A stretch of 64,000 nt of DNA from Cannabis sativa (lineage: Eukaryota > Streptophyta > Magnoliopsida > Rosales > Cannabaceae), in contig NC_083605.1 in the NCBI RefSeq assembly GCF_029168945.1, forward strand, positions 32,625,280 to 32,689,279, written 5' to 3'. The notes beneath the pieces are model-generated. The model saw only the letters and a program-made list of their open reading frames with translations. It made no database searches and was not told the origin of the DNA. The number at the start of each line of letters is the position of its first letter. Position 1 is the stretch's first letter. Positions 43,769 to 56,140 of this stretch are shown here, piece by piece. Both the position numbers and the translations under genes were made by a program.

Positions 43769-44365
43769 ATCACTACTTCACTTTGATGAAGTTGAAGAAA
43801 GACGCTACTTAGGTCCAGAAGCAGTAAGAGAAGCTTCAGAAGCAGTTGAAAAGATACGGCAAAGGATGCTCACCGCCCAAAGTAGACAGAAAAGTTATGC
43901 AAATCTGAAAAGACGGGAGGTTGAGTTTTTTTTTTTTTTTTTGTAGGGGACTTAATGTTCTTGAAGGTACCACCTATGAAGGGGATTATGCGTTTCGAAA
44001 AAAGGGGAAAGTTAAGCCCAAGATTTATAGGTCCTTTTGAGATACTGGACAGAGTTGGTCAGGTTGATTACCGTTTGGCCCTACTGCCAACATTAACAGA
44101 AACGCATAATGTTTTCCACATTTCTATGTTACGGAAGTATGTACCTGATCTGACACATGTGCTTAAATACGAGAACTTGAACTTGCAGCAGGATATGAGT
44201 TATATGGCACGCCTTGTGCGCGTGATAGAAAAAGGAACAAAAGTCTTTCGAAATAAGACTATACCTTTAGTCAAAATTCTGTGGAGTGATATTTTTGATA
44301 GAGAAGCGACATGGGAGTTGGAGACGGACATGCAGGATCAGTACCTAGAGTTATTCTCCAAGTAA
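43769..44365 (+). pseudogene. pol: Integrase C-terminus and chromodomain of C
   Basis: After another frame change: AVEKIRQRMLTAQSRQKSYA, then a run of about 20 T (43923-43942) where related proteins have a short coding stretch. Then MFLKVPPMKGIMRFEKRGKL, FIGPFEILDRVGQVDYRLAL, HNVFHISMLRKYVPD and the terminal IPLVKILWSDIFDREATWEL, typical of the chromodomain end of Tekay-like integrases. Chromodomains of this type can guide integration to heterochromatin. Confidence 0.85.
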
Positions 44366-44391
44366 GTAAATTTCGAGGACGAAATTCCTTT

Positions 44392-44404
44392 AAGGAGAGT
44401 AGAT
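44392..44404 (+). other. Polypurine tract of C
   Basis: AAGGAGAGTAGAT immediately before the right LTR, preceded by 'tttcgaggacgaaattcc', a sequence characteristic of this lineage. Confidence 0.75.
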
Positions 44405-46475
44405 TGTAATAACCAAAATATTTGATTATTATTTTCTATTGCGTTAGTCTAGTTATCTCGATGTGGAAATAATAACTAGAAGAAATTATTTCTTAAAATA
44501 ATTAGAAAGTAGTAAATTTCCAAGAATAGTACTAACTTGTGATGGTCCAACATAAAAGATTATGAAAACTAATAATAAAAACGGATATATTGAAAATTTA
44601 ATAGTAATGGAACATATTATATATGGTGGTATTAGTTGACTATATAGTTAAATAGCAGTAATAATAGTAGCAGTGTCGTATGATAAGAAATAGGTTTTGT
44701 TTGAAATAGCATTAGGCATGTGATAAAATAGATTTTATAGCTAAGTCAAAGGTAATTTTGGTGGGTTTTATGTGATAAAATGGATATGTAACACCTATCA
44801 TATAGTAGTAGAATTAGTAGCAATGAAATAGTAAAATGGTAGTAGCAATAGTATATTTAGATGTGTGATTATAGCTATTGATGTATAAAATGACAATGGT
44901 GGTATTAGCTTGAACGAGTGGACTTAGAGGATGTGGAAGGCAATTCAAAATTTGAATTATTTGTTGATATAAGGGACACATGGCTGCCATTGAGGAATAG
45001 TAGCTCACATTGATCAACAATTGAAGACTAGGGATAAGTCTTTTTCGGTTACACTTAAGAAAAAAAATGTTATCTTTGTTAGCCTAGTTGACCGAATCAT
45101 GTGGTGAATTATAAATTTTAGTTGTTCATTTGAATAATTCATAAGTTAACAATAACCACGGCATATGGTTAGTAGGAGGGGTTTAGTTAGTGTTAGACTA
45201 TATAAATACAAGTGTCATGACTCTCACATTGATTCACTCACTCAAAAACCTGAATTAGATTTTATTCTCTCTCTCACTCAAGCATTCTTCTACGTACCAA
45301 AGTCAGCCTCTCTAATTTCTTTATTTCCAAATTCTCTTTGTTTCATTAAGACCCAACACTATTATTCACCATCAAGGTCTTACATGTATATATTTATATA
45401 AATATTCTCTTTCCCTTAACGCCATCCTACTGTCATCTCCTCCAAGCTTACTTGTTATTTCAAGGGCCAAGAGTATTATCTCTTATACATTTATAGATAT
45501 CTTTCATCTTATCAATGTCACCACCACCATTTTCACATTTAAATTTTAGTGGTCTGCCAGATTTTCTTTTGAAGCTAAGGTATCATTTTACAATTTTGAG
45601 TGTGTAGATTCAAGGTTAAAATTTCATATATTACATATTTATCATTATGACAAATCCTAATTAATATGCAATTTAGGTTTCTCATAAGTAATTATTGTTT
45701 CTCGAGGATAACTCTCATTCCAATCAAGGCTAGGACTCCACATTCGAGGTAAGGAAATTAAGTAGAAAAACATAAATTTTCTATATGTAATAACAGTCAT
45801 AGAAAGAGTGGGAATAGTAAAAGAGAAGTTAACTAAGGTCTTCTGCCTGACTCTTTATTGTTTGTTATTTAATGTACTGTATAATATATATTTAAATAAT
45901 ATGTTTATAAGATTCATGTTATTTATGTATGTTTACAGTATTAGAGCATGGCCATTGCTAAAGGTATATATTTAAATAATATGTTTATAAGATTCATGTT
46001 ATTTAAGTATGTATGTAAATAGTGTGTTTATAAGATTCACATTATTTAGTTATGATTGTAATGTTATTTAAATAATGTATAGTAGTTTGGCATTATTTAA
46101 ATTAGGTAGATTATAGTTTATGTGACATGGTTTGACCGAGAAGATAAGGGTTAGATACTTGACTGTTGGGTCTATTTGGTAGATAGGGGCCATTTAGTAG
46201 TGGGTACGATTTTACTGAACACAGCCCTCCGCCCTTTAATCTAATAGCTCAAGTTTATTTTCCAAAGTCGGACTCGGACGTAATCATCTTATGTGATTTA
46301 GCTTAGAACCTAATTATTAGCTACTAGTGATATGATTAAGTTTATGTTTTGCTAGTTATCTATATATGTGCATGTGCATTTTTAGTTAAGTTTTATTTTT
46401 ATTTATGTGACTACCTGACACACATTTCCTTACTGAGTTTAGTAGCTCACCCTTATCAAGTTACCATGTGCAGAC
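44405..46475 (+). repeat. Right LTR of C, interrupted
   Basis: TGTAATAACC start. Collinear with the left LTR without the Helitron-like insertion, up to CATGTGCAGAC, where element D begins. Confidence 0.9.
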
Positions 46476-47732
46476 TGATTAAAGCTCAAATTTGTATATT
46501 TTAAGCCTTTAATTATACACATAAAATTAATTTAAGTAGATATTTTAATAATTTTAATTATAATATTATTTTAGTTGAAAATATTAATTTATTTTAATTT
46601 TGTGTTATTTTTCAGATTATAAATGAAATTGGATTTTTTTTTAAAAGGCCCATTAAATCTTGTCTTTGTTGGGTTTAAGAGCCCATATCAATTAAATCTT
46701 TAGTTGATCATCTCAAATGACCACAACACGAGACAATCCAACATCAAAGGGATCACATTCCTTGAGCAGCAAGTCCACTTAGTCAGCATGTACTCCACTA
46801 CACCTGCCACATGCATATGGTGGTTGAAGCTAGTTGTGACGTGTCCGGAGTGCAAGTCATTATTCAATCAAACTGAGATGTGCCCATGTTCTCATTTTAT
46901 CTCAGCATTTTAAGCCACTAAACCACTAAATAATGTACGAAAATTCCAATTTAGAGAGCAAATGTGCACTATAAATAGGAGCTAAATACAATGAAAAAGC
47001 AATCAGATTTTAGTAGTGTTATTATAACAAAATTTATCTTTTTTCTTTCCTTCTTCTTTATTTTACTTTATTAATTTTGGTGTAAAGACAATGCCTTTTC
47101 TAGACTAATTTCTTTGGCAAGACTCAGATTTTTTATTCTTCTAATATAATGATTCTCTTTGTTCTTCATTTTCACATTTGTTATATTAAATTTCTCTTCT
47201 TCTTAATTGCACTTTAAATTTAATAGTACCTTTTATATAAGTTCAGTCATGCTTTTCTTATGTAAGTTAGGCTATTAATTATTAGAGTGTTTATTATATT
47301 ATATGATTTTTACTGCATTCCGCCGGTGGTATTTTGTCGATTTAAATTATATAATATGATTGTATTTTTAGAAGTAGTATTAATTTAATTAGAGAACATA
47401 TTTTTCTAGTGAGCTTAATCATACACATTTTCCAACTATAATTAATGGTGTAGAATTATAGTTGAGGTTAAAGAATCAATTTTATTAGGAAAATATAATT
47501 GTATGTACAAAGCTTGTGTCTTCCATAATCATTTTCTGATCACTTCTCATTTTAATTACTTGTTTAATTTTTGAAAATCATTTTCTCAATATTCTCACAT
47601 CACATTCAAGGTTCTTATTTTATTCTCGTAAAATTACTAACTGTCCTTTTCAGTGTATTTTTTCCTCCCTGTGGTTACGACATATAGCCCGTTTACTACC
47701 GCGACCGCAGTGTAACTAATTGGGCGACATCA
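46476..47732 (+). repeat. 5' LTR of Athila element D
   Basis: 1,257 bp, TGATTAAAGC...GACATCA. Start fixed by the break in element C's LTR, end by the primer site. TATA box at 46970-46977. Confidence 0.85.
46970..46977 (+). promoter_or_regulatory. TATA box in D's LTR
   Basis: TATAAATA in ACTATAAATAGGAGC. Confidence 0.6.
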
Positions 47733-47737
47733 ATTTT

Positions 47738-47755
47738 TGGCGCCGTTGCCGGGGA
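47738..47755 (+). other. Primer-binding site of D (tRNA-Asp type)
   Basis: TGGCGCCGTTGCCGGGGA, complementary to the 3' end of plant tRNA-Asp and diagnostic of Athila elements. Confidence 0.93.
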
Positions 47756-48449
47756 GGTTTCTACGCTACAAGAGGTTAGTATAGTAGTTTTTTTATTACT
47801 TTTTTTATCTCTTCTTTATTTTTTTTTATATAAAAAAAAAATTAATTAATATAGTATAATTTAGTTTTTTTTTTTGGTTATATATATAGATTCAAAAAAA
47901 AAAAATCACTATATATTATTGTTATTATTTTTTTCTCTTCTTCAATCTTTTTGAAAAAAAAAAAAAAGCAAGTACTTTTTTTGTTTAGTTTATTTGTTAG
48001 TTGTATTTATTATTTTGCTACTATATTAGGGTGTTAGTTTTTTTCTTACATTATTTTATTTTGTGTACTTTTTTTTTTAGGATTAGCCATTTTTTTTTTA
48101 TTTACTTTAGGTTAGTTGTAGACTTTTATCCTTTAGGCTAAAAAAAAAAAATTGTGCATAAAATATTTTCATAAACTTTTTAGTGTAAACCCAATTGTGT
48201 AATGGTAAAAGTGGTACAAACTGAGATCATTCTGTCTAAGAAAGATTGGCTTTAAAGGTTTGTGGTAGAGTACCCTCTACACTTTCTAGCAACCCCGGGG
48301 AGTTCTAGTAAAAGTGTGGGACGAAGCGGTACCTTGGCAACCTTCCCAATCAGCCTGGGAATATCTTGTGTGAATACCCTTACATTATTACATAGTTGTA
48401 ATTTACGTTATTTAACAAGTGAAAATACAAAAAAAAAAAAAAATAGTGA
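47756..48449 (+). other. Leader of D
   Basis: Non-coding, with long T and A runs and a 'gtgtaatggtaaaagtggtac' stretch. Leads to gag. Confidence 0.6.
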
Positions 48450-50022
48450 ATGTCACGAAATAGAGACAGATTAGGGAGATTTGTAAAACAACAAATTGAA
48501 ATTTTAGAAAACTCTCCTAAATCGTCTTCTTCCACTCGTTCTCATTCACCACCATCACCCATACTTCCTGCACTGCCAATGATGGCTCAACAACAGGAAA
48601 TCCAACCAAGAACGCTACATGATTATCTACATCCTACGCGTACGGCCACACCTTCATGCATAATGTACCCCATGAATATGCCCAACTTCGATTTCAAACC
48701 TGGCATGATTCAACTTTTACCAACCTTTCATGGTTTGGAAAATGAGAGTCGATATGTGCATATTCAGGCCTTCGAAGAGGTGGTGGCCACATTCAACAAC
48801 CAAGCTGACATTATTAACTTGGTGAGATTGAAGTTCTTTCCTTTCTCACTCAAGGATAAAGCCAAAAGCTGGTTGTATTCCTTAAGGCCAAGGTCTATTG
48901 GGACATGGGACAAAATGACAAAAGTATTTTTCTCTAAATTTTTCCCACCCCATAAGACTAGCAGCCTTAAGAGGCAAATCTCTACCTTCACCCAAAAGGA
49001 CCATGAAACGTTTCATCAGGTCTGGGAGAGGTTTAAAGATTTGATGGGCCAGTGCCCACATCATGCATACGAAAGTTAACGTCTTGTCAGCTATTTCTAC
49101 GACTGTCTCACAGCCGACAAAAGACAATTCGTACAAATGATGTGCAATGGCGACTTTCTACAGAAAGATCCCGAAGAAGCTTTGGAATATCTTGAAGAAA
49201 TTTCTGAAAAATCATACACATGGAGTGCGCCAAGTCCTACGGACAAGCCACGAACAGCCGGAGTCTACCAATTGAAGGAGGAGGACAGTGTGAAAGCTCA
49301 ACTTGAAGCTTTGAAAAAACAATTTGAGGCTTTCAAAACTCAAGAAGGTAAGCACTCCAGATGGCTGCAAAAGTGGAAAAGCAAGAACCAAGCTTCATTT
49401 GTGGAGGGACTGATCATCAACCACAAGAGTGCCCTAGTCTTAGTATGTTGATGGGAGGAGATGAGGAACAGTGTAATGCCTTAGGGGATTACAAGAAGCC
49501 TTATAATGCCTACTCCAACACATACAATCCTGGTTGGCGTAACCATCCCAATTTCAGTTGGAAGGATACAAGTCAAAATCAAGCATCTGGGAGCCAATGG
49601 AGGCCTGATCAACAAAAGAATTCTCTTGAGAGTTCCATGAAAATTCTCGCAGAATCCCAACTAGAGTTCAGGACTTATTTCACTCAGGTGATAGAGGAAT
49701 TGAAGGACATAAAGATTCAAATAACAAAGTTAAATGATTCTTCAGTCATTCAAGAGCGTGGTAAGCTTCCCGCTCAGCCTCTAATCACTCCCAAAAAGCA
49801 ACATATGGCAAAAACCTCCGCTCTTTCGGAGTCTAATCTCAAAGGGGTTAATGCCATTACTACCCAAAGTGGTCAAAGTACGGTATCACCATTACTTAAG
49901 ACCACTAGTGTACCAATGCCTGCTCCAGATGTTGATGTGCCACAAAATCTTCCAGTAAAGGTGCCCTTTCCTCAGGCTTTGAAATCCACTGGAAAGGTAC
50001 TGGAAAGTCATAGTGAGATCCT
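48450..50022 (+). pseudogene. gag: Athila gag of D, broken and truncated
   Basis: Starts MSRNRDRLGRFVKQQIEI. The capsid-type region is well preserved (FDFKPGMIQLLPTFHGLEN, LKFFPFSLKDKAKSWLYSL, TWDKMTKVFFSKFFP). TAA at 49077 interrupts it in place of a codon before RLVSYFYDCLTADKRQFVQM. Near 49350 a frameshift occurs, after which the zinc knuckle reads FICGGTDHQPQEC: the first Cys is replaced by Phe. AYSNTYNPGWRNHPNFSWK is the usual Athila motif. The frame is cut at 50022 by the LTR of element 4. Not functional. Confidence 0.9.
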
Positions 50023-51971
50023 TGTTGGGTTTTATGCCCTAAATAAAACTCATTTCAATATAATCAGATTTACTTATTAATATAGATTAGAAATAATATT
50101 TAATGTTGCATGGTTCACATGATTTATTTCATGATTATATGTATATAATGTATGAATTCATCTGAAACCCTTTTCACATACTTGATCCTGTTTATTGTGC
50201 TGTCAACACATTGGAAAGTAAACATGACTATGTGAATAAAGTTTCCTAGATTTATCAGACACAGGGTTTTACTGATATGATAATCTACAACAGAGTTTAC
50301 TTGCATTTGGAGAAATGCTATGTTCTTTCCAGAGCATTGGTTAAAGTGAAGCTCAGGTTGGATGCATGTAGTATGCATCGGAAGGGACCGATATTGAACT
50401 TTGACTTAGATTTATTAAACTTACCGTAATATCTATTCAAGTCAATATCGCCTAGTTGATCCTAGATCAAATGATCTTAATCCTGTTATGATTAGGCTCA
50501 ATCTTGAAAGACTATTCGTGTTCTTTGATTTGTTAGTTAAGCCTACTTTTAGGTCAGGGTGATACGTACATTTTGGGAACACAGTAGTGCAATTGAGTGG
50601 GAGCACTAACATAAACATGGAATCTATAGCTTCAATCTGGCGAATAGTAAGCAAAGGATGATCTCCTTCGAGCTTGACCAAACGAACATAAATGGTGGAG
50701 TACTCATTTCACATAAGCTGAAATATCATTTATACGGGGTCAAGTGTTTTAAGGATAAAATACATAGTAGGGTATTACGGTAATCTAATCCCTTTACAGT
50801 GTAGATCATTCATATAGAGGATCATTGATCAAATTAGGATTATAACAATTTACAGTGTAGATCATTCATATAGAGGATCATTGATCAAATTAGGATTATA
50901 ACAATGGATAACTAATGATGTGTCTATATGGTAGAACATATAGAGCATTCTATATACTGAGAGTGCAATTCTAAGTTCAATGCGTGGATTCAACGAAGAA
51001 TTAATAAGTTAGTGAATTTTAGTAATAAATTCTTGATCTACTTATTGGAAGCTCGGTTATTTAGACCCATGGTCCCCGCACTAGTTGAGATAATATTGCT
51101 TGTAAGACTCATATAATTGGTTTTGATTAATCAATTATAATTCTCAATTTAGACTATGTCTATTTGTGAATTTTTCACTAAGTAAGGGCGAAATTGTAAA
51201 GAAAGAGTTTTAGGGGCATATTTATTAATTATGATACTTTGTATGGTTCAATTAATAAATATGATAAATGACAATATTATTTAATAATTATTTATAGTTA
51301 TTAAATAGTTAGAATTAGAATTTAAATGGTTGAATTAGAAAATTGGCGTTTTTGAGAAAATCAGATGCAGAAAAGATAAAACTGCAAAATTACAAAAAGT
51401 GAGGCCCAAATCCACTAAGCATGGCCGGCCACTTTTGTAGGCAATTTAAACTGATATTTTCATTATTTTAATGCCAAATAATTCAAACCTAACCCTAGTG
51501 GAATGCTATAAATAGATAGTGAAGGCTTCAGGAAATTTACACTTAAATTTCTACACTTCTGATTCAGAAAAACCTGAGCCTTCTCTCTCCCTATCTGGCC
51601 GACCACTCCCTCTCTCTTTCTTCCCTCTCAAATTTCGAAATTATTAGAGTATGAGTAGTGCCCACACACAGCAAGTGATACCTCAACCATAGTGAAGAAG
51701 ATCGTGAAGAAAGACTTTCAACAAGAAGGAGTTTCAGCATCAAAAATTCAGAGAAAGAGATCCAGGTTCAGATATTGATAATGCTCTGCTACAGAAAGGA
51801 ATCAAGGGCTAGATATCTGAACGGAAGGAGTCATTATATTCCGCTGCACCCAATGTAAGGTTTCCTAAACTTTATACGTGTTTATTTCATCGTTTTAGAA
51901 AGTTCATATTTAGGGTGTTAATCAACATACTTGTGAGTAGATCTAAGATCCTGGTAAAATAATTTCTAACA
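50023..51971 (+). repeat. 5' LTR of element 4
   Basis: 1,949 bp, TGTTGGG...CTAACA. The excess length over sister LTRs is explained by a 56-bp tandem duplication at 50793-50904. Confidence 0.9.
50793..50904 (+). repeat. 56-bp tandem duplication in the LTR of element 4
   Basis: Two identical 56-bp units beginning TTTACAGTGTAGATCATTC (50793 and 50849). Single in every other copy. Confidence 0.92.
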
Positions 51972-51973
51972 AC

Positions 51974-51986
51974 TGGCCTCAGAGCC
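51974..51986 (+). other. Primer-binding site of element 4
   Basis: TGGCCTCAGAGCC, two mismatches from TGGTATCAGAGCC. Confidence 0.8.
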
Positions 51987-52239
51987 ATGATAATTGATTT
52001 ACTTGCAAGAAATTTGGACTTTAAAACGATTGTTTGATGTCTTGGATGGTATCATGTTGTATTGAGTGTTATTTGATGATTGATTGATGTTTGTGAATTT
52101 TCGTAAAAAGTAATTGAATATCTATTTCTGGAATTATTTTTATTGGATAGTATGGAAAAAATTAAGCAAGTTACTTTTTTACAAAACTCAATTTCGATTT
52201 AATTTGAATTAGTTATGATTTTTTGAAGTTTCGAAAAAA

Positions 52240-52365
52240 TCGGGGTTGAGCAGCACCCTCATGCGCGCGCGGATTTCATGCAAATCCCACCAGCGCCGAG
52301 TTTGCACGCCCAGCACCCCTCATGCGCGCCCACGGACATGTATGCTCAGCATACTGTCCGTACAG
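52240..52365 (+). other. GC-rich hairpin island in the leader of element 4
   Basis: Shorter than in A. Contains ACGGACA(T)GTATGCT-C-AGCATACTGTCCGT (52332-52361), a stem with one bulge whose core CGGACA.GTATGC is shared with the large hairpin of A at the same place. Short frames here are not conserved. Confidence 0.6.
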
Positions 52366-55320
52366 CTTGCAATTTTTTCGTTTTTCTTCGTTTTTTCATG
52401 CTTTTTCATGGAATTAACTTCCGATTTTTTGTGTAGTTCTGTATTTATACTATTACTATTCCTAATTCAACTCTAATTATCATAATGAATTAATTTAATA
52501 TTTTTTAAATTTAATTCATGATATTAGTGTAATTTGAATTTAAAAATAGTTAGTATCTATCTTTTTTGCTTAATAATATATTTTATTTTTAAATTTGATT
52601 ATATCTTATCTTATTTTTAAATTTAAGGTCAGATTTTAAATATTTTAAATTAATTTCTTTTTTAAATAATTTGACCTTATTTAAATTTAAAATAAGATAA
52701 CTATAATCATGTAATTTTAAATAGATGTAAGATATTTTGCTAACTTTTAAATTTTATTATTTTATTTATTTAAATTACATTTAAAATCTGAAAAAGATAT
52801 TCATTTATCTTTTTTAATTTTTTATTTAATTTTTATTTATAAAATAACATTTAATTTTTAAAAGTAGTTAGCAAATTTTGAAATGATATTTAGGTTGGTT
52901 GAAACCTAATTTTTCAAAATTGTAGGTTTAATTTTAAATTTTCGAAATTTTATTTATTTAATTAATTATTTATTTCGAAATTAATTATTTAATTTAAAAT
53001 TAAATAAATCCTACATCCAACTATCCAGCTAACCTTGTTGCAGGAGTATGTGTTTTAGCTTGTGTGTAATTTTTCAAAACCTATTATTGCTTGATTGCAA
53101 ATAGCCATGGTTAACTTGTTGACAGATCCAATGATCTGATTTTAACTCATGGCTCCCTTGGTCAAGTAAATAATTTGTAACAAGTATATTTACAATCTTC
53201 TTTCATCTGTGTATGACCTAGCAACATGATAGGACCCATCCAAAGTGTGTCTGTGTGAGCCTATGTGTTTAATTTCATTATAGATGCATATAGGTTGTTG
53301 TTGCTAAATAAAATATCATAGTTCTTGATAGATTTTATTTAGGCCCATTTAGTTTTTGGGCTTATTCAATTAATAACAGTTGTTCATTTTAAGATTAAAT
53401 TCCTCTCTTTTGGGCCTTGTGTGAGAGTTGGGAGCCATAGTAGTGGGTACGACATACTGAACCAAGCACCCCCTCACATAAACCACCCCAATTGTGAAGG
53501 CCCATTTGCCTGATTTGAATAACTGTACTAGGTTAATTAAACTAGTTTAACCTAATAAAATTGATTAGCAACATAATTAATTTCATTTATTGAAATTAAT
53601 TTAAGAAAATCATAGTTTAAAGAATTTATTCTAAGCTAAGCTATGTGTATTTTCTTGTATTTAATTAAATATAGAATTATAACCATCTAGATTCTTTCTG
53701 AAGCTTAATTTAAATTTTTCATAAAATATTCCTATTTAAGTTGATATTTAGTTATCTCTAACTAATCAACTTAAATCTGAATATCTTTTGAATTTCAAAT
53801 TTCAAAATTAAGTTGAGGAATTTTAGGCATTGGTTATTAAGATTCTTTAAGATATTTTTTTTTAAGTTAATAACTTTTCGAATATTAACTTAAAATGGAA
53901 TATTTTCAAATTAAGTGGTTTCAACTTAATTTTTTGATATTTAATTAAATTTAAATTTGAAAATATTTAAGTTCTAGATTTTTTCTAATATAACTTAAAT
54001 TAGATATTTTTTCAAATTTTGTGGAAAAGATACTTAGTCAAATAAGATATTTTCTAGATAGTTATTTCTAGACTACTTATTATTTCTAATATTAAATAGG
54101 AAAATATTATACATTGTGAAATTAATTATTTAAATAATTAATTTTGGTACAATTTATTTTAAGTATATTTTTTCCTAGTATTAAACTAGAGATTAATAAT
54201 TAAGCCTTCTCTACACTTAATTATTTATTTCTTGAATTAAATACATTTAATTAATTTGAAAATTAAATATCTAAGTTGATTTTCATCATGATACTTAAAT
54301 ATTTCTTTTGCATGACACTTAATTAAATAGAAAATTATTTTTAGTTGAAATTTATTTTTGTTTAACTAAATTTAAATAATTTTCAAAATATATTTTTTCT
54401 TTATTTTATTAATCAAATTTCAAAATTGCATTTCTTAAATGCTGGAATTTCGAATTTTATTTGAAAAATAGATTAAAGTTGTAAATTATTTATTTTAATT
54501 TTGGACCAACTTAAATCAATGATTTTTTTTTTCATTTAATGATTAATTTAAATAAATGAAGTAAAATATATTTTTCTTTATTTTATTAATCAATTTTTGA
54601 AATTGCATTTCATAATGCAAGATGATTTTGAATTTATCTTGAAAAATAGATTAAGTTGTAAATTAATTATTTATTTTAATTAATTCTTGGATCAACTTAA
54701 ATCAATAATTTTTTCATTTATTGATTAAATTAAAATAAATGAAGTAAAATATATTTTATTAGAAATTTAATTAATTAGTCAAAAGAAAATCTAGATAGGT
54801 GATATTTTTGCTTGAAGTATTTTTCTAGTGTATTTAATTAAATAGAAAATTAATATTTAAGTTGATTTTCATCATCATACTTAAATATTTGAAATTTTTC
54901 TTATTGTAAATTAATTTTATTAATTAATTTTGGGCCAACATTAAATTAGAATAATTTTTCCAGGATTTATTGTTTATTTTAATATGCAATTTCGAAAATT
55001 GTATTCTTAAATACTTTAATTTTTCGAAATGCAATATATATTTATAGAAAATTAAATTTGAGTTGTAAATTAATTTAAATTAATTTTGTAACAACTTAAA
55101 TTGAATATTTTTCTAAATATTTATTGGAAATTATTGCTAAGATGGAAATAATTCATATTATTTTCATATCCATCTAAGTAAAATTTATAAATATTAAATT
55201 AAAATTTACATTTAGAATTTTTTTTATTCTAAATTGGAAATTTTAATTAAATAAATATATATTTAAAATAAATAGATTAAATAAAGAGAATCAAAGAAAA
55301 TACAACTCACTTTAAATAAT
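52366..55320 (+). repeat. AT-rich leader of element 4 with hairpin repeats
   Basis: Same order as in A and element 5. AAGTTG...CAACTTAAAT units are spread over 53700-55110. A private tandem duplication of about 183 bp begins at about 54391 and 54574 ('tttctttattttattaatca'). Confidence 0.7.
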
Positions 55321-56140
55321 GAGCTTTATTATTATTAAGATATTCGATCTCCATTGTTGGTCTTACAATAGTTAAATGTTTTCAATATAACCTCGAGACG
55401 CTAGACTTCGTCCCCCTATGGATGGTTATTCGTTGAACGCATTTAACACCGTAAGATCTCCTTTGATAAGTGTTTTGTAAGTTTTCGTCTCTATTAGACT
55501 CTCCCCTACGGTGACTACTCAGAGATAAACTTATAAAACATGAAACAATGGTGGAAGCTCATAAAATGAGAATAACCTTGAGTCTCGCCTACCGGGACAA
55601 CATTGGATTCTTATTTTGATCGAATAAAAGGTTGCTAGAATGGTTTCTATTTTAGATGAGCTGACAACTCTATTCAATAAATGATACTTTGACTCTCGCC
55701 TACCGCGACACTGTATCAGTTTGTTGGAAACCTTGGAAATTATTTAGGATTGTATGTTTTAGTATTTTCACTTGTCATTCCTACTTGCTATATGTTTAAT
55801 AATTTCTGAATTGTGTATGAATTTATATTGAACCATGTTATTTTCTGTTATTAAATTGTAGTTTAATTTCGAATCTTCATTGTTGGTCTAACATGTTTGT
55901 TTTTCTAATGAGATAAATCCCTAATGGATTTTCACCATTAGACATACATAATAGTGTAAGATCTCGAAAGATAAATATTGTATATGCGACATCTAGCTGT
56001 TCATCAATTGATGACACCTTAGACTAGTATTTTTACTATATGAAACAAGAAGAATATATAAATAAGATTACTTTGACTTTCGCTAATCGAAGCATCGTTG
56101 GATTCTTATTTAATCAACGAAATTATCCTAATTCCTCTTA
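55321..56140 (+). other. Pre-gag leader module of element 4, in two related copies
   Basis: First copy 55321-55860 with the two GACTCTCGCCTA boxes (about 55579, written GAGTCTCGCCTACCGGGACA, and 55690), ending TTATTAAATTGTAG. Directly after comes a shorter, diverged second copy (55865-56140) with the same order of landmarks: 'tcttcattgttggtct', 'ccctaatggattttcaccatta', 'tctcgaaagataaa', 'ttgactttcgctaatcg'. No gag follows. Confidence 0.6.

Larger units (their letters stand above)
34645..46475 (+). mobile_element. Tekay-like chromovirus element C (Gypsy), decayed
   Basis: Left LTR (34645-40200, containing a 3.2-kb insertion), Met-type primer site, decayed gag, pol fragments in several frames with a chromodomain-type C-terminus, and polypurine tract before the right LTR (from 44405). 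The LTR continues only to 46475, where Athila element D is inserted. The missing final ~295 bp of the LTR should lie beyond the window. Lineage rests on pol motif similarity and the 'tttcgaggacgaaat' sequence between pol and the 3' LTR. Confidence 0.85.
46476..50022 (+). mobile_element. Athila-like Gypsy element D, left part
   Basis: LTR, Asp-type primer site and gag of an Athila element inserted into C's right LTR after CAGAC (46471-46475, presumed duplication). D is itself cut at 50022 by element 4. Its pol and 3' LTR should lie beyond the window. Confidence 0.85.
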
